From contig NZ_LT629690.1 of NCBI RefSeq assembly GCF_900102185.1, positions 3,906,001-3,970,000 of the forward strand: a stretch of 64,000 nucleotides of DNA. Direction: 5' to 3'. Shown piece by piece: positions 6,516 to 16,622 of the stretch; within the stretch, counting starts at the first letter, position 1, and the number at the start of each line of letters is the position of its first letter. The position numbers and the translations under genes were made by a program. Under the pieces are notes generated by a model. It ran no database searches and was not told where the DNA came from. It saw nothing but the letters and a program-made list of their open reading frames with translations. The stretch comes from Terriglobus roseus. Lineage in GTDB: Bacteria; Acidobacteriota; Terriglobia; Terriglobales; Acidobacteriaceae.

Positions 6516-8975
6516 CTATTGGCGCAACTGAACCAGCGTTGCGCCCTGGCCACCTTCGTTATACGGCGGCTCTTCAATGCTGACGACGTGCGGATGTTTG
6601 CGGAGATAATCACGCAGGCTGCGGCGGAGGATTCCCATGCCTGTGCCATGCACGACGCGCACCGTTGGACGGCCCGCGAGAAACGCCTGATCGAGGAAGC
6701 GTTCCACTTCGTCACGAGCTTCATCTGCAGTGCGACCGATAACGTTGATCTCACCAGGCACCATATCCGGTTCGCGTGCCACCACTTTGATGCCACGCTT
6801 TTGCGCATGCTGAAGGGGTGATTGTCGCGGCGCGGGAACCGTGACATGCGCAATGTCATCCTTCGGCACGCGCATCTTCATTGGGCCAACGGACACTTCA
6901 TACGTGCGATCGTCGATGATGCGTTCCACCTTCGCATCGCGCCGCATCGACTTCAGCCGCACCATGTCGCCTGCGCTCACGGCATTCACTACATGCGGCT
7001 GCGCTGCGGGGTCTTTCTTATCCGCACCCGAGACGTGCGCCACAACCGTTTGATTGAAGCTCTCCTGGAACTCACGCTTCAGGCGGGCAACACGTCGATC
7101 GGCCTCAGCGTTGGCCTTAACCTTCGCGCCCTTGTCCTCAATGGACTTCACGCTCTCGCGCATCTGGTACTCAAACTCTTTCATCAACGATGCGAGTTTG
7201 CTTTCCAGTTCGCGTGCGCGCTTGTGTTGCTCGTTCTTGCCTTCAGCTTCCAGGCGACGCTTTTCGCGCTCCACTTCCATCTCGCGCAGACGCAAGTCAT
7301 TGCGCTCTTTCGCAACAGCCGTGAGCTGCGTATGGAGTTCATCGAGAAAGCGTGCGATGTCCGCGGACTGTGTCGTCACCGAAGCGCGTGCAGCCTTGAT
7401 GATGGATGCTTCCAGCCCAAGACGTTCTGCAATATTGATGCCGCTCGACGCACCCGGCACACCCATGCGCAACTCGTAGGTCGGCGCCAGCGTGCGTTCA
7501 TCAAAGCCAACTGCAGCATTCACTACACCTGCGTGTTTGGCCGCATAAATTTTCAGCGACGTGAGGTGCGTTGTGATGATGCTCCACGCACCCAGCGTTA
7601 AGAAACGTTCGCTGATGGCAACAGCGAGCGCCGCGCCCTCTTCGGGGTCAGTTGCAGAACCGAGCTCATCCAGCAACACCAATGCCCGGTTGTCCGCTTC
7701 GCGTGCGATCTCGTTCACATGCGAGATGTGCGCGGAGAACGTAGACAGATTGCGCTCAATCGACTGCGCATCACCGATGTCCGCGTAAACACCGGAGAAA
7801 ATAGGCAGCCGCGCGGTGGAAGCAGGCACGGGCAATCCTGCTTGCGCCATCAACGCCAGCAGACCTACCGTCTTGAGCGCAACCGTCTTACCGCCTGTGT
7901 TTGGACCGCTGATGATGAGCTGCTTCGCCACACCTGGAAGGCTCAGCGTTAAGGGCACAATCTTCGCGCGTTCCTCGCGCATGCGTAGTTGCAACAGCGG
8001 ATGACGCCCCGACTCAAGGCTAAGCGCAGCGTCATCGCCATGCGGCCTACCGTCAGTAAATACTGGACGAACGCAATCCAACTCCTGCGCAAATTTCGCA
8101 TAGGCAAAGTGTGCTTCCATCTCTGCAAGCACTTCTGTACTACGCGCAATGGAACCCGCCTGCTCGCCCACGGCTTGCGTCATGGCAACGAGGATGCGAT
8201 GAATCTCCTGTTGCTCTTCATCCAGCAGGCGCACCAGTTCGTTGTTCTGCTCGATGGTTTCCATCGGCTCCACGAACACGGTCTGCCCAGACGAAGACGA
8301 GCCATGAATGACGCCGGGCACGCGACGGCGAAACTCCGTCTTTACCGGAATAACAAAACGCTCACCACGAATGGTGATCAGGTCTTCCTGCGCTCCGCCC
8401 TCTGCACTCACCGCGCGCAACTGCCGACGCAGGCTTTCTTCAATCGCCTTATGCTGCCGCTCCATCGCCTTGCGAATACGCGCGAGCTCTGGCGATGCTG
8501 AATCGGCAAGCGAACCATCGGACTCGATCTTGCCGCTGATCAATTGAAGCAACCGATAAAAGTTCGTCTGCACCACGGGCTGCGAGATTGCAGTCACAGT
8601 TGGCCAGCGATCACGAATCTCATCCGGCGGCTCGGTGATCAAACTACGCCAGTCAGCGATGTGCTCTGCCAGCTCTGCAATCCGACGTAGCTCAAGCGGC
8701 TCCAACGATGCGTTGGGAATGCGCGCTTTGTCCAGCAGCACGTTGGCATCGAAGAGACCGTGAAAGCTGAACTCGCCTCCCGCAATCAGAAAGAGACGTA
8801 TCTCTTGAGTTACGGTTTGTGCGCGTTCGATTGCCTGCAGTTCGCGTGTAGGCTCTAAAGCCAGCACACGTGCACGTCCCAAAGAAGACTGTGTTCGGGT
8901 TGCGAGATGCTCCCGAAGGCGCGGCCATTCCAGCGCGGCGGGGCTTGTCTGACGCATCAAAATAGGTTCTGCCAC
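6516..8975 (-). CDS. mutS2: MutS2 family ATPase/endonuclease
   Basis: The 819-residue protein has the MutS2 architecture: no N-terminal mismatch-recognition domain, a lever/clamp helical region, an ABC-type ATPase with Walker A GPNTGGKT (about residue 350) and Walker B LVLLDELGSATDPEEG, a long charged coiled coil (about 510-620), a KOW-like strand region (VNAVSAGDMVRLKSM), and a C-terminal Smr domain (about 735-819) with VRVVHGTGMGILR. MutS2 proteins are linked to suppression of recombination and, in some bacteria, to rescue of collided ribosomes. Length and motifs are complete, so the gene appears functional. Confidence 0.95.
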   Translation of the reverse strand: MAEPILMRQTSPAALEWPRLREHLATRTQSSLGRARVLALEPTRELQAIERAQTVTQEIRLFLIAGGEFSFHGLFDANVLLDKARIPNASLEPLELRRIAELAEHIADWRSLITEPPDEIRDRWPTVTAISQPVVQTNFYRLLQLISGKIESDGSLADSASPELARIRKAMERQHKAIEESLRRQLRAVSAEGGAQEDLITIRGERFVIPVKTEFRRRVPGVIHGSSSSGQTVFVEPMETIEQNNELVRLLDEEQQEIHRILVAMTQAVGEQAGSIARSTEVLAEMEAHFAYAKFAQELDCVRPVFTDGRPHGDDAALSLESGRHPLLQLRMREERAKIVPLTLSLPGVAKQLIISGPNTGGKTVALKTVGLLALMAQAGLPVPASTARLPIFSGVYADIGDAQSIERNLSTFSAHISHVNEIAREADNRALVLLDELGSATDPEEGAALAVAISERFLTLGAWSIITTHLTSLKIYAAKHAGVVNAAVGFDERTLAPTYELRMGVPGASSGINIAERLGLEASIIKAARASVTTQSADIARFLDELHTQLTAVAKERNDLRLREMEVEREKRRLEAEGKNEQHKRARELESKLASLMKEFEYQMRESVKSIEDKGAKVKANAEADRRVARLKREFQESFNQTVVAHVSGADKKDPAAQPHVVNAVSAGDMVRLKSMRRDAKVERIIDDRTYEVSVGPMKMRVPKDDIAHVTVPAPRQSPLQHAQKRGIKVVAREPDMVPGEINVIGRTADEARDEVERFLDQAFLAGRPTVRVVHGTGMGILRRSLRDYLRKHPHVVSIEEPPYNEGGQGATLVQLRQ

Positions 8976-9079
8976 ATGTCCATTGTATTTCGCCTACCGA
9001 AATATGGAGGCGTTGAAAGCCCGTGGATATGGGAGTTATGGGCTTCTCTCACAATCAGTAAAAATCTATGAAATTCAGG

Positions 9080-9097
9080 ATAGTTATCGATAACTAT
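9080..9097. promoter_or_regulatory. 18-bp CG-centred palindrome upstream of TonB-dependent receptor
   Basis: ATAGTTATC is followed directly by its reverse complement GATAACTAT. A palindrome with central CG and TTATCGATAA core is the usual shape of LacI-family operators. It lies 124 bp before the receptor start codon and just upstream of a candidate promoter. No LacI-family gene is present in the window, so the regulator would be encoded elsewhere. Confidence 0.5.
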
Positions 9098-9123
9098 TTT
9101 TCAGTTAAAAGCGTTTTGAGCGC

Positions 9124-9153
9124 TTGACTATTGATAATTCAGCCGCGTAGAAC
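9124..9153 (+). promoter_or_regulatory. Candidate sigma-70 promoter for TonB-dependent receptor
   Basis: TTGACT (9124-9129) and TAGAAC (9148-9153) are separated by 18 bp. An alternative -10 element, TGATAAT at 9132-9138, is also present but lacks a matching -35 box. This is position-pattern evidence only. Confidence 0.35.
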
Positions 9154-9220
9154 GCGTAGGGCTTAAGTTCGCCAGGGATATGTGTTGCGAACCAGCTCTT
9201 CTGTTTCATTTGGAGGCACT

Positions 9221-12200
9221 ATGTACCAAAGACACCACCTTGTGAGATCGCTCCTTGTGACCTCACTGGCGATTCCGCTCGCTATCAGCGCCGTTGCGCA
9301 GTCCGATAGCTCCGCGGTATCGGGAACCGTCACCGATCCAACCGGCGCCGTCCTGCCCAATGCGAAGGTCACCCTCCGCAACCAGGGTACGGGCACTGAA
9401 AACACCGTTACCAGCAACGAAAGTGGTCAGTACACCATTCCTAACGTCCGCCCCGGCACCTACACCGTAACGGTGGAAGCCAGCGGATTCCAGACATTCA
9501 AGACCAGCGGCGTACAGGTCGATCCGTCGATCGCCAAGCGCGTGGACGCCGCGATGAAGGTCGGCGACACCAGCAGCAGCGTTGTTGTAGAAGCCAACAC
9601 CAACACCGTGCAGACCGAATCGGCAGTTCTGGGACAGCTCGTTACCCAGGAGCAGGTGAAGAACATTCAGCTCAACGGCCGTAACCCGATGTACCTGGCA
9701 CAGATGGAGCCCGGCGTCGTGCGTAACTCGCCGATGGCAAACTTCAACTTCGGCTTGGACAACGGCATCAACATCGGCGGCGCACGTAGCCAGGAGAGCT
9801 TGTTGACCCTGGACGGCGCTCCGATGGTGCGTACCCGTTCCAACGGTACGTCAATCGGCGTGGCAGACGTGGATTCCACCAGCCAGGTGCAGGTGCTCAC
9901 GGGCAGCTACCAGGCAGAATACGGCCGTTCTGACGGTGGTCAGATCCGCATGGTTCCCAAGAGCGGAACCTCAGACTTCCACGGATCGGCATACGAGTAT
10001 TTGCGTAACAACTTCTTCAACGCCAATACCTGGTCCCGTAAGCTACCTTCCAACCCGGATGCAACGCGTCTCCATCCGCAGGCATTCCGCTACAACCAGT
10101 TTGGTTGGAACCTGAATGGTCCTGTTTATATTCCTGGACACTGGAACAAGGACAAGTCAAGGCTCTTCTTCCTCTTCGGCCAGGAGTGGGTGAAGTACAT
10201 GGTCGGCGCAACACAGACCAACACTGTGCCGTCAATCGCCATGAAGGGCGGCGACTTCAGTGAACTGCTGGGTGCCAATGCCAAACAGTACGGTTATAAC
10301 CCCGGAACGGTGATTAACCAGCCGGGTACCAACACGCCGTACGCGAACAACATGATTCCAGCAAACCAGCTCAGCGCAAACGGCGTTGGCCTGCTGACTG
10401 CATTCCCGTCGCCGAATACGGCAACGGCGAACTACAACTGGATTGCCACCGCGGCCGCTCCGCAAACCCAGCGCAAAGATACATTGGTCGTCGATTGGGT
10501 CCCGTCAGACGCACACCGTGTCCGTCTGACCATCCTCAATTACACGTTCCACATGACGTCCCCCTTTAACGGCAACTTCAATAAGCTGCCGCAGAAGTGG
10601 AGCCGTCCGAACCAGATTGCCGTTCTGCACTACTCCTGGAACATCAACCCGACCATGGTGAATGAAGCTATCGCTTCGGCCTCGGGCGAACACGTAACCA
10701 TCGGCGTGGATACCTCCAGCGGTCTGTATGACCGTACCAAGTACGGCATCAACTATCCCTTCCTCTTCTCGGCTTCCACGAAGGATCTGCCGCTGAAGTA
10801 CCCCACCATCCAGCTTCCGGGCGCAATCACTCTGCTGGACGGCACACCCTATCCGTCGAAGTCCGGCGGTGTCATCTGGACCTTTGCAGACAACCTGACC
10901 AAGGTGTGGGGTAACCACACGGCGAAGTTTGGTGTCTCTGCTGAGTACGCAGGTGAAAACAATAAGGATCAGATCACCGTATCCAACACACCCGGCTCCA
11001 CCAACAACCAGAACGGTAAGTTCGTATTTACGGACGCCCGCGCTGGTGGTAGCGGAAACGGTATTGCCAACGCTGCCCTGGGCTTGTTCGACACCTACGG
11101 TGAAATCGGCCAGCGCTCTTACACGCTGTACCGTGCATGGTCATATGATGCTTTCGCGCAGGATAGCTGGCACGTATCACCGAACCTGGTGATCGAAGCC
11201 GGTATGCGTTGGAGCTACTACAACCCGTACTTCGCGAAGTGGGGCAACCAGTCCGTATTCAGCCAGAAGGATTACAACTCCGGCAATGCGGCCGTTGTAA
11301 GCCCGACGAACGGTACGGTATCGGGTACGCAGCAGCAGTTGCTGAACGGTGTTGTAATTCCGGGCAGCGGCTTCCCCTCTAGCGCACAGGGCCACGTGAG
11401 CGCGGACATTCTGGCGAACGGATACTCCTTCCTGTTCCGCGGATATGACCGTCAGTACTCGCCCACCATCAAGACGAACTTCCAGCCGCGTGTCGGTATC
11501 ACTTACCAGGTAAAGCCTGGCACGGTGGTCCGTGCAGGTGGCGGACGTTATGTCCAGCGCCTCGGCATCACGGACAACGTCTTCACGGGTGGCAACACGC
11601 CGTTCCAGCCTTCTGCTTCGGTCTCGCAGGGCAGCGTGGACAATCCTGCGGGCCAGGGTGGCACGGCCAACTTCCCGCTGCTGTATTCCTCGCAGGCATA
11701 TAACTATCCCAGCCCTGAATCCTGGAACTGGAACGGAACGGTCGAACAGGAGATGAAGGGCCTGGGCGTCCTGACTGTTTCTTACGCAGGTCGCAGGGGT
11801 GTACATCTGGAAGAGCTGCTGAACATCAACCAGCTTCAGCCCGGAACGCTCTATCAGGCGCAGAACCGCGCTGTGAAGTACGCAGATACACTGCGTCCTT
11901 ACCAGGGCTTCTATGCCATCAATCAGGCAACGAACGGTGGTGGCTCCATCTACCACGCACTGCAGGTCAACCTCCGTCGCCGTATGACAAAGGGTCTGCT
12001 GTTCGGTGTTGCCTATACCTGGTCGAAGGCAGAGGACTATGGCTCCGCTAATAGCTTCAAACTGCCGAACACCTATGACATCAAACCGAACTGGGGCCTC
12101 AGCGATTACGATGCCCGTCACGTATTCCTCGCAAACTTCGTCTATAACATCGACCAGTTCAACCACTCGTCGCACTGGGCAAACCGCGCAGTCCTGGGTC

Positions 12201-12787
12201 ACTGGCAGTTCTCCGGAACTCTCCAGGCTCAGACTGGTCAGCCGCAGCGCGTAACTACCAGCTCGGACATCGCGGGCGTCGGACAGGGATCGGGAAGTCA
12301 GTACGTCCCCTTCACGAAGCCTATCCGGACGAGCAAGGCGTTCGCAGGCCAGACGGGCACCGCAACGTGGTTTGACACAACGGCATTCGCAACGAACTCA
12401 GGTTCGGCTGTGAGCTGCCCGGTAGCAAACCAGATCGCAGGATCCACCGGCGCCGTCACTGTGGCGACTGGACAATCGACGAACCTGTTGACCTGCACCC
12501 TGTTCCCATACGCAGGTCACATCCTGGGTCGTGGCGCACGTAGCGCGATCACAGGTACGGGCTTCCAGAGCTACAGCGCAGCTTTGAACAAGAGCTGGGT
12601 TCTGGTTCCGGGTCACGAGAACACGGCACTCACCTTCCGTGCTGAAGCGTTCAACCTGCTCAACCACCCAACCCCGGATAACCCGAACCTGACCTACGGA
12701 TCGGCCAACTTCGGACGCAGCACCACAAAGGGCGGTACCTACGGCGCTGATCGTCAGTTCCAGTTCAGCCTGCGTGCATCGTTCTAA
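9221..12787 (+). CDS. TonB-dependent receptor, Oar-like, with carboxypeptidase-regulatory N-terminus
   Basis: The 1188-residue protein starts at ATG 9221, ten bases after GGAGG; an earlier GTG at 9182 would add an implausible tail. A signal peptide ends near AVAQ. Then comes a carboxypeptidase-regulatory/CNA_B-like domain (SGTVTDPTGAVLPNAKVTL, about residues 33-110), a plug domain (QVKNIQLNGRNPMYL through the GGARSQESLLTLDGAP and SGSYQ-like segments, about 140-260), and a long barrel. The last residue is phenylalanine after an alternating pattern (RQFQFSLRASF), the normal beta-signal of outer-membrane proteins. Such Oar-like receptors are abundant in acidobacteria and are thought to import glycans or oligomers. 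Substrate is unknown. A strong terminator follows. Confidence 0.93.
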   Translation: MYQRHHLVRSLLVTSLAIPLAISAVAQSDSSAVSGTVTDPTGAVLPNAKVTLRNQGTGTENTVTSNESGQYTIPNVRPGTYTVTVEASGFQTFKTSGVQVDPSIAKRVDAAMKVGDTSSSVVVEANTNTVQTESAVLGQLVTQEQVKNIQLNGRNPMYLAQMEPGVVRNSPMANFNFGLDNGINIGGARSQESLLTLDGAPMVRTRSNGTSIGVADVDSTSQVQVLTGSYQAEYGRSDGGQIRMVPKSGTSDFHGSAYEYLRNNFFNANTWSRKLPSNPDATRLHPQAFRYNQFGWNLNGPVYIPGHWNKDKSRLFFLFGQEWVKYMVGATQTNTVPSIAMKGGDFSELLGANAKQYGYNPGTVINQPGTNTPYANNMIPANQLSANGVGLLTAFPSPNTATANYNWIATAAAPQTQRKDTLVVDWVPSDAHRVRLTILNYTFHMTSPFNGNFNKLPQKWSRPNQIAVLHYSWNINPTMVNEAIASASGEHVTIGVDTSSGLYDRTKYGINYPFLFSASTKDLPLKYPTIQLPGAITLLDGTPYPSKSGGVIWTFADNLTKVWGNHTAKFGVSAEYAGENNKDQITVSNTPGSTNNQNGKFVFTDARAGGSGNGIANAALGLFDTYGEIGQRSYTLYRAWSYDAFAQDSWHVSPNLVIEAGMRWSYYNPYFAKWGNQSVFSQKDYNSGNAAVVSPTNGTVSGTQQQLLNGVVIPGSGFPSSAQGHVSADILANGYSFLFRGYDRQYSPTIKTNFQPRVGITYQVKPGTVVRAGGGRYVQRLGITDNVFTGGNTPFQPSASVSQGSVDNPAGQGGTANFPLLYSSQAYNYPSPESWNWNGTVEQEMKGLGVLTVSYAGRRGVHLEELLNINQLQPGTLYQAQNRAVKYADTLRPYQGFYAINQATNGGGSIYHALQVNLRRRMTKGLLFGVAYTWSKAEDYGSANSFKLPNTYDIKPNWGLSDYDARHVFLANFVYNIDQFNHSSHWANRAVLGHWQFSGTLQAQTGQPQRVTTSSDIAGVGQGSGSQYVPFTKPIRTSKAFAGQTGTATWFDTTAFATNSGSAVSCPVANQIAGSTGAVTVATGQSTNLLTCTLFPYAGHILGRGARSAITGTGFQSYSAALNKSWVLVPGHENTALTFRAEAFNLLNHPTPDNPNLTYGSANFGRSTTKGGTYGADRQFQFSLRASF

Positions 12788-12809
12788 CTCAACCTAACAA
12801 GCAACACTC

Positions 12810-12842
12810 TCGGGCCCCGCTTCGGCGGGGCCCGATTTCTTT
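12810..12842 (+). terminator. Rho-independent terminator of TonB-dependent receptor gene
   Basis: A perfect 11-bp GC-rich stem (TCGGGCCCCGC with loop TTCG) at 12810-12835 is followed by TTTCTTT, 22 bp after the receptor stop. Confidence 0.93.
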
Positions 12843-12936
12843 GTCCATCTGTTCCTGCGGGTAATGTAGACAAACTGTGGACTGGCTGAAGTCCTTCGTT
12901 TTCTGTGGGGTTTCTACCAAAACGTACAATATTGCA

Positions 12937-13926
12937 ATGCAGTTTCCCGTAACCCGCATGCGCCGTCTGCGCCGTACTGAAGCGATGCGTTCGCTGACTC
13001 GCGAGACTTTCCTGCAGCCTTCCCAGTTCATCTATCCGCTGTTTATCTGCCCGGGCGAAGGGGTACGTAAGCCGATCAGCAGCATGCCGGGTGTCTTCAA
13101 TCTGTCCATCGACGAAGCGCTGAAGGAAGCCGCAGAATGTGCCAGCCTTGGCATTGGTGGTTTGCTCTTGTTTGGTCTTCCTGAGAGCAAAGATCCTGAA
13201 GGTAGCGGAGCTTATGCGGACGACGGCATTGCGCAACGCGCCTTGCGTGCTCTGAAGGCTGACTCGTCGTTGCGGTCGCTGGTGATGATCGCCGACACGT
13301 GTCTCTGTGAGTACACCAGCCATGGTCACTGCGGTCCTCTGACCGGCAACGGAAACGACTGTACCGTGGACAACGACGCCACGCTACCTCTGCTGGCAAA
13401 GACAGCCGTATCGCAGGCTCGAGCTGGCGCCGACATCATCGCTCCAAGCGACATGATGGACGGCCGCGTAGCCGCTATCCGAGAAGCGTTGGATGAAGCC
13501 GGATTCACGGAAACTCCCATCATGAGCTATGCAGCGAAATTCGCGTCGGCGTTTTACGGGCCGTTCCGTGAGGCTGCCGATTCCACTCCGCAGATGGGTG
13601 ATCGCCGTGGTTACCAAATGGCCGGTGGCAACGTGCGCGAAGCCATGCGCGAAATCGAACTCGATGTAGCGGAAGGCGCAGACATGTTGTTGGCGAAGCC
13701 GGCTGGCCCCTACCTGGACGTGATCCGGGCCACTCGCGAGCGCTTCGATCTGCCTTTGGGCGCATACCAGGTCAGCGGCGAATACAGCATGTTGCATGCG
13801 GCATTCGAACGCGGCTGGCTCGATAAGGATCGCGCGATGATGGAGAGCCTACTTGCAATTCGTAGAGCAGGAGCGGATTTCATAGTCACCTATTTTGCGA
13901 AAGAAGCATCTCAGCGTTTGCGCTGA
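12937..13926 (+). CDS. hemB: Delta-aminolevulinic acid dehydratase (porphobilinogen synthase)
   Basis: The 329-residue enzyme condenses two 5-aminolevulinate molecules to porphobilinogen in tetrapyrrole (haem) synthesis, in the cytoplasm. The two Schiff-base lysines are visible at K201 ([16 protein letters not shown]) and K254 ([11 protein letters not shown]). The zinc-site cysteines C122, C124 and C132 are present ([15 protein letters not shown]), so this is a zinc-type enzyme. ATG 12937 was preferred over the GTG at 12877 because [13 protein letters not shown] is the normal family start. It is monocistronic between a terminator and the GGDEF-EAL gene. Confidence 0.96.
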   Translation: MQFPVTRMRRLRRTEAMRSLTRETFLQPSQFIYPLFICPGEGVRKPISSMPGVFNLSIDEALKEAAECASLGIGGLLLFGLPESKDPEGSGAYADDGIAQRALRALKADSSLRSLVMIADTCLCEYTSHGHCGPLTGNGNDCTVDNDATLPLLAKTAVSQARAGADIIAPSDMMDGRVAAIREALDEAGFTETPIMSYAAKFASAFYGPFREAADSTPQMGDRRGYQMAGGNVREAMREIELDVAEGADMLLAKPAGPYLDVIRATRERFDLPLGAYQVSGEYSMLHAAFERGWLDKDRAMMESLLAIRRAGADFIVTYFAKEASQRLR

Positions 13927-14080
13927 AAAGAAAATAAAACACCGCAATAGATACCCCCTATGGGGGATGGGAAGGCTTCAAATCAGGCACGTACGCTCAG
14001 ATGTGGACTCATTTCAGGTGTGTTACAGGACGCTCTCGCGCCACATCGTCGTCGAACACAGTACCAAAGATGAACAGGCT

Positions 14081-14098
14081 TCTCACGCAAACGTGAGA
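14081..14098 (+). other. Short hairpin immediately upstream of the GGDEF-EAL ribosome site
   Basis: A 7-bp perfect stem (TCTCACG, loop CAAA, CGTGAGA) ends just before the purine-rich AGAGGGG ribosome-binding stretch. It could influence translation start of the c-di-GMP gene. It does not match the GEMM c-di-GMP riboswitch pattern that I know. Confidence 0.35.
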
Positions 14099-14113
14099 GA
14101 GGGGATGTAGCAA

Positions 14114-16603
14114 GTGCGAGGCAATCTTTTTGATCTGCTGCTGCTGCCCGTCCTCGTCATCTTTTTTGGCGTACTTCAGGCCAGTCGACCGCAGAGACGT
14201 TTCCGTTTATGGCTTGCCGGCTGGATTGGCATCCTTGTCAGCTTCCTGCTTTGGTTGCCGCAAGGCCATGGGCTGCTTGTCAGCCCGTTTTTGGAATCGC
14301 TACGCCTTGTACTTCTGTTTCTTGGCGGTCTGCTGTTTGTTTTTTCTTTCGCCGCAGATGGTCTCTCGCCTCGCGCTCTTACTTCAAAACTTGCGATGGT
14401 CACGCTGCCTGCAGCCATCATTGCGGCGGGAACTACCTACGGTTTTCAGCAGCCCGGTTATATCTTTGTCTGCATCGTAGCTGGCGAAGCCATCGGAGTT
14501 TACATTGCCTGGAGCGTGCTGGGCAGGAAATCGCCTGCTCTCCCGTGGATTTTGTTGCTTTGCATTACCGGCATTGCTGTAAAGACCGTATTGCTGGCAG
14601 CAGGCAATATCAGCGCTATTCTGGCCGGAATTCTGGTCGAGATATTTCTGGCATGCGTTGTCCTTCTGCTCGCCAGCCCTCTGCGCAAACACATTGGTGC
14701 ATGGATCTGCGCGCTGGGATTTTTCGGATGGTCCACGATGTATGTGGTCTACGAGTTCATTGATATACACCCGGAGTGGGTACATTCTCTGAGCCAAATC
14801 TGGAACCTGCCAAAATACATTGCCGGCATCGGCATGATCCTGTTGGTGCTGGAGTTGGACACCTCCAAGATCAAGGTGCTCAGCGAAGAGTATCGCCTCT
14901 TGTACGAGAGCAATCCGCAGCCCATGTGGATTTACGATCTGGCAACCGGCAAATTCCTTTCCATAAACGACGCCGCAGTACAGGTGTACGGCTATCCGCG
15001 GGAAGAATTTCTCGGCATGACCCTGTACGACATCATGCCGGAGCAGGAACAGACTCGACTTCGCGACACGATAAACGCTCCCATTCCGGACGGGCGGCAA
15101 TACTGGCGTCACGTACGCAATGACGGAACCATCTTTGATGTGGACATCTCTGGACACGACGTCATGTTTCAGGGGCGCAAAGCGCGCTTCATCATGGCCA
15201 TGGACATCACCGAGCAGGAACGCACAAACCGTGAGCTGGTCTATCGTGCACAGCACGATCCGCTGACTGGTCTTGCGAACCGGATGTTGCTTGAAGATCG
15301 TGCACAACAGGCGATTGCCCGTTCCGCACGCGACGGCAACAAGGTGGCACTGCTCACGCTGGACATTGATCGCTTCAAACAGATCAATGACACCTATGGC
15401 CACATGGTGGGCGACGAGTGTCTCAAAGAAATTGCCAGCCGACTTCAGTCACGGGTGCGCGATGCGGATACCCTGGCTCGCACCGGTGGTGAAGAATTCA
15501 CCGTAATGATCGGCGGCCTGCCCTCAGCACGAGGTGCTACGGGCGCAGCAAATGCATTGCTGAGCTCGCTCACGCATCCACTGAAGCTCAGCAACAATGA
15601 GATCGCAGTCTCCATGAGCATTGGCATTGCACTGTACCCCGACGATGGCCTGGAACTGGACACCATCCGCAAGCGATCTGACAGTGCTCTCTACAAAGCG
15701 AAACGCATGGGCGGTGGTTGCGCCGTCATGGCCAACGAACAGAACGAAATGGAGACCCACTCGGCCACTGAGGTTGAAGTTGCTCTTCGCAACGCACTCT
15801 CAACCAGTCAGCTCGAGGTCTATTACCAGCCCATCTACAACAACATTGGGCACCTGTCGCGTGTGGAAGCGCTCATCCGCGGCGTAGACGAATTCCTTCG
15901 CAAGACTGGACCTGCTGTCTTCATTCCCGTTGCCGAAGAGAGCGGACTGATCCTCCCGTTGGGCCAATGGGTGCTGAACGAATCCTGCCGTCAGATGGCT
16001 GAATGGCGGGCAATGGGCATAGCTTCCTTCCAATTGGCCGTAAACGTATCGGCACGCCAGCTTGTGCAGCCAAGCTTTGCAGAGAAGGTGTTGCAGACGT
16101 TGCAGAGGCACCAGTTGCCACCTCAGATCCTGCACCTGGAGCTGACAGAAACCACGCTGATGAACGACTTCAGCAGCATGATTCACAGCATGAAGCGGCT
16201 GGCAGAGGCAGGCGTTCTGTTCTCCATCGACGACTTCGGCACAGGCTACTCGTCACTGGCTCGACTCAGCGAACTTCCCATCTCCGCTGTAAAAATCGAC
16301 CGCTCGTTCGTGCTGAAGCTGCACGATAACGCGCCTTCCGTCGGCATCGTTCGCGCGATCGTTCACATGTCGCGCCATCTGAATCTTGAGATTGTGGCAG
16401 AAGGCGTTGAGACCGCTGATCACGTTCGCATTTTGCGCGAACTGGGTTGCGACCTCTTTCAGGGGTTCTATCTCGGCAGGCCACTGTCACCAGAAGCGTT
16501 GGTGGAGAAAGCCCGCCGAGACGCGTTGGCAACGCCGTTCCAGGACTCGCCTGCAGCGCGCCTCTCAGGCGAGCGCCGCGCTGCAGAAGCAAACGCCGAA
16601 TAA
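14114..16603 (+). CDS. Membrane PAS-GGDEF-EAL cyclic-di-GMP enzyme
   Basis: The 829-residue protein starts at GTG 14114. About seven hydrophobic helices fill residues 1-250, followed by a PAS domain (YRLLYESNPQPMWIYDL onwards, about 258-380), a GGDEF domain (HDPLTGLANR near 380, GGEEF near 457) and an EAL domain (EALIRG near 584, NVSARQL, ELTETTLM, IDDFGTGYSSLARL, KIDRSFV, EIVAEGVET). Both active sites look intact, so the protein could make and break c-di-GMP, with the PAS/membrane part deciding the balance. It is monocistronic; the next gene is convergent 20 bp away. Confidence 0.95.
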   Translation: MRGNLFDLLLLPVLVIFFGVLQASRPQRRFRLWLAGWIGILVSFLLWLPQGHGLLVSPFLESLRLVLLFLGGLLFVFSFAADGLSPRALTSKLAMVTLPAAIIAAGTTYGFQQPGYIFVCIVAGEAIGVYIAWSVLGRKSPALPWILLLCITGIAVKTVLLAAGNISAILAGILVEIFLACVVLLLASPLRKHIGAWICALGFFGWSTMYVVYEFIDIHPEWVHSLSQIWNLPKYIAGIGMILLVLELDTSKIKVLSEEYRLLYESNPQPMWIYDLATGKFLSINDAAVQVYGYPREEFLGMTLYDIMPEQEQTRLRDTINAPIPDGRQYWRHVRNDGTIFDVDISGHDVMFQGRKARFIMAMDITEQERTNRELVYRAQHDPLTGLANRMLLEDRAQQAIARSARDGNKVALLTLDIDRFKQINDTYGHMVGDECLKEIASRLQSRVRDADTLARTGGEEFTVMIGGLPSARGATGAANALLSSLTHPLKLSNNEIAVSMSIGIALYPDDGLELDTIRKRSDSALYKAKRMGGGCAVMANEQNEMETHSATEVEVALRNALSTSQLEVYYQPIYNNIGHLSRVEALIRGVDEFLRKTGPAVFIPVAEESGLILPLGQWVLNESCRQMAEWRAMGIASFQLAVNVSARQLVQPSFAEKVLQTLQRHQLPPQILHLELTETTLMNDFSSMIHSMKRLAEAGVLFSIDDFGTGYSSLARLSELPISAVKIDRSFVLKLHDNAPSVGIVRAIVHMSRHLNLEIVAEGVETADHVRILRELGCDLFQGFYLGRPLSPEALVEKARRDALATPFQDSPAARLSGERRAAEANAE

Positions 16604-16622
16604 CCTATCTACGCAAAAGACA

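Noticed and set aside
6822-7601. 259-codon open frame opposite mutS2
   Set aside because: Antisense to the coiled coil and ATPase region of mutS2.
9002-9220. Intergenic region considered for a tRNA gene
   Set aside because: No cloverleaf pairing or T-loop (GGTTCGA...) was found; the region reads as promoter and operator.
11177-12202. 341-codon open frame opposite the first TonB-dependent receptor
   Set aside because: Antisense shadow in GC-rich coding DNA, without recognisable domain.
14081-14098. Hairpin before the GGDEF-EAL gene considered as a c-di-GMP riboswitch
   Set aside because: Only one short hairpin is present; the two-stem GEMM core and its tetraloop/receptor bases are absent.
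14384-15403. 339-codon open frame opposite the GGDEF-EAL gene
   Set aside because: Antisense to the PAS and GGDEF coding region, whose motifs are unmistakable on the plus strand.
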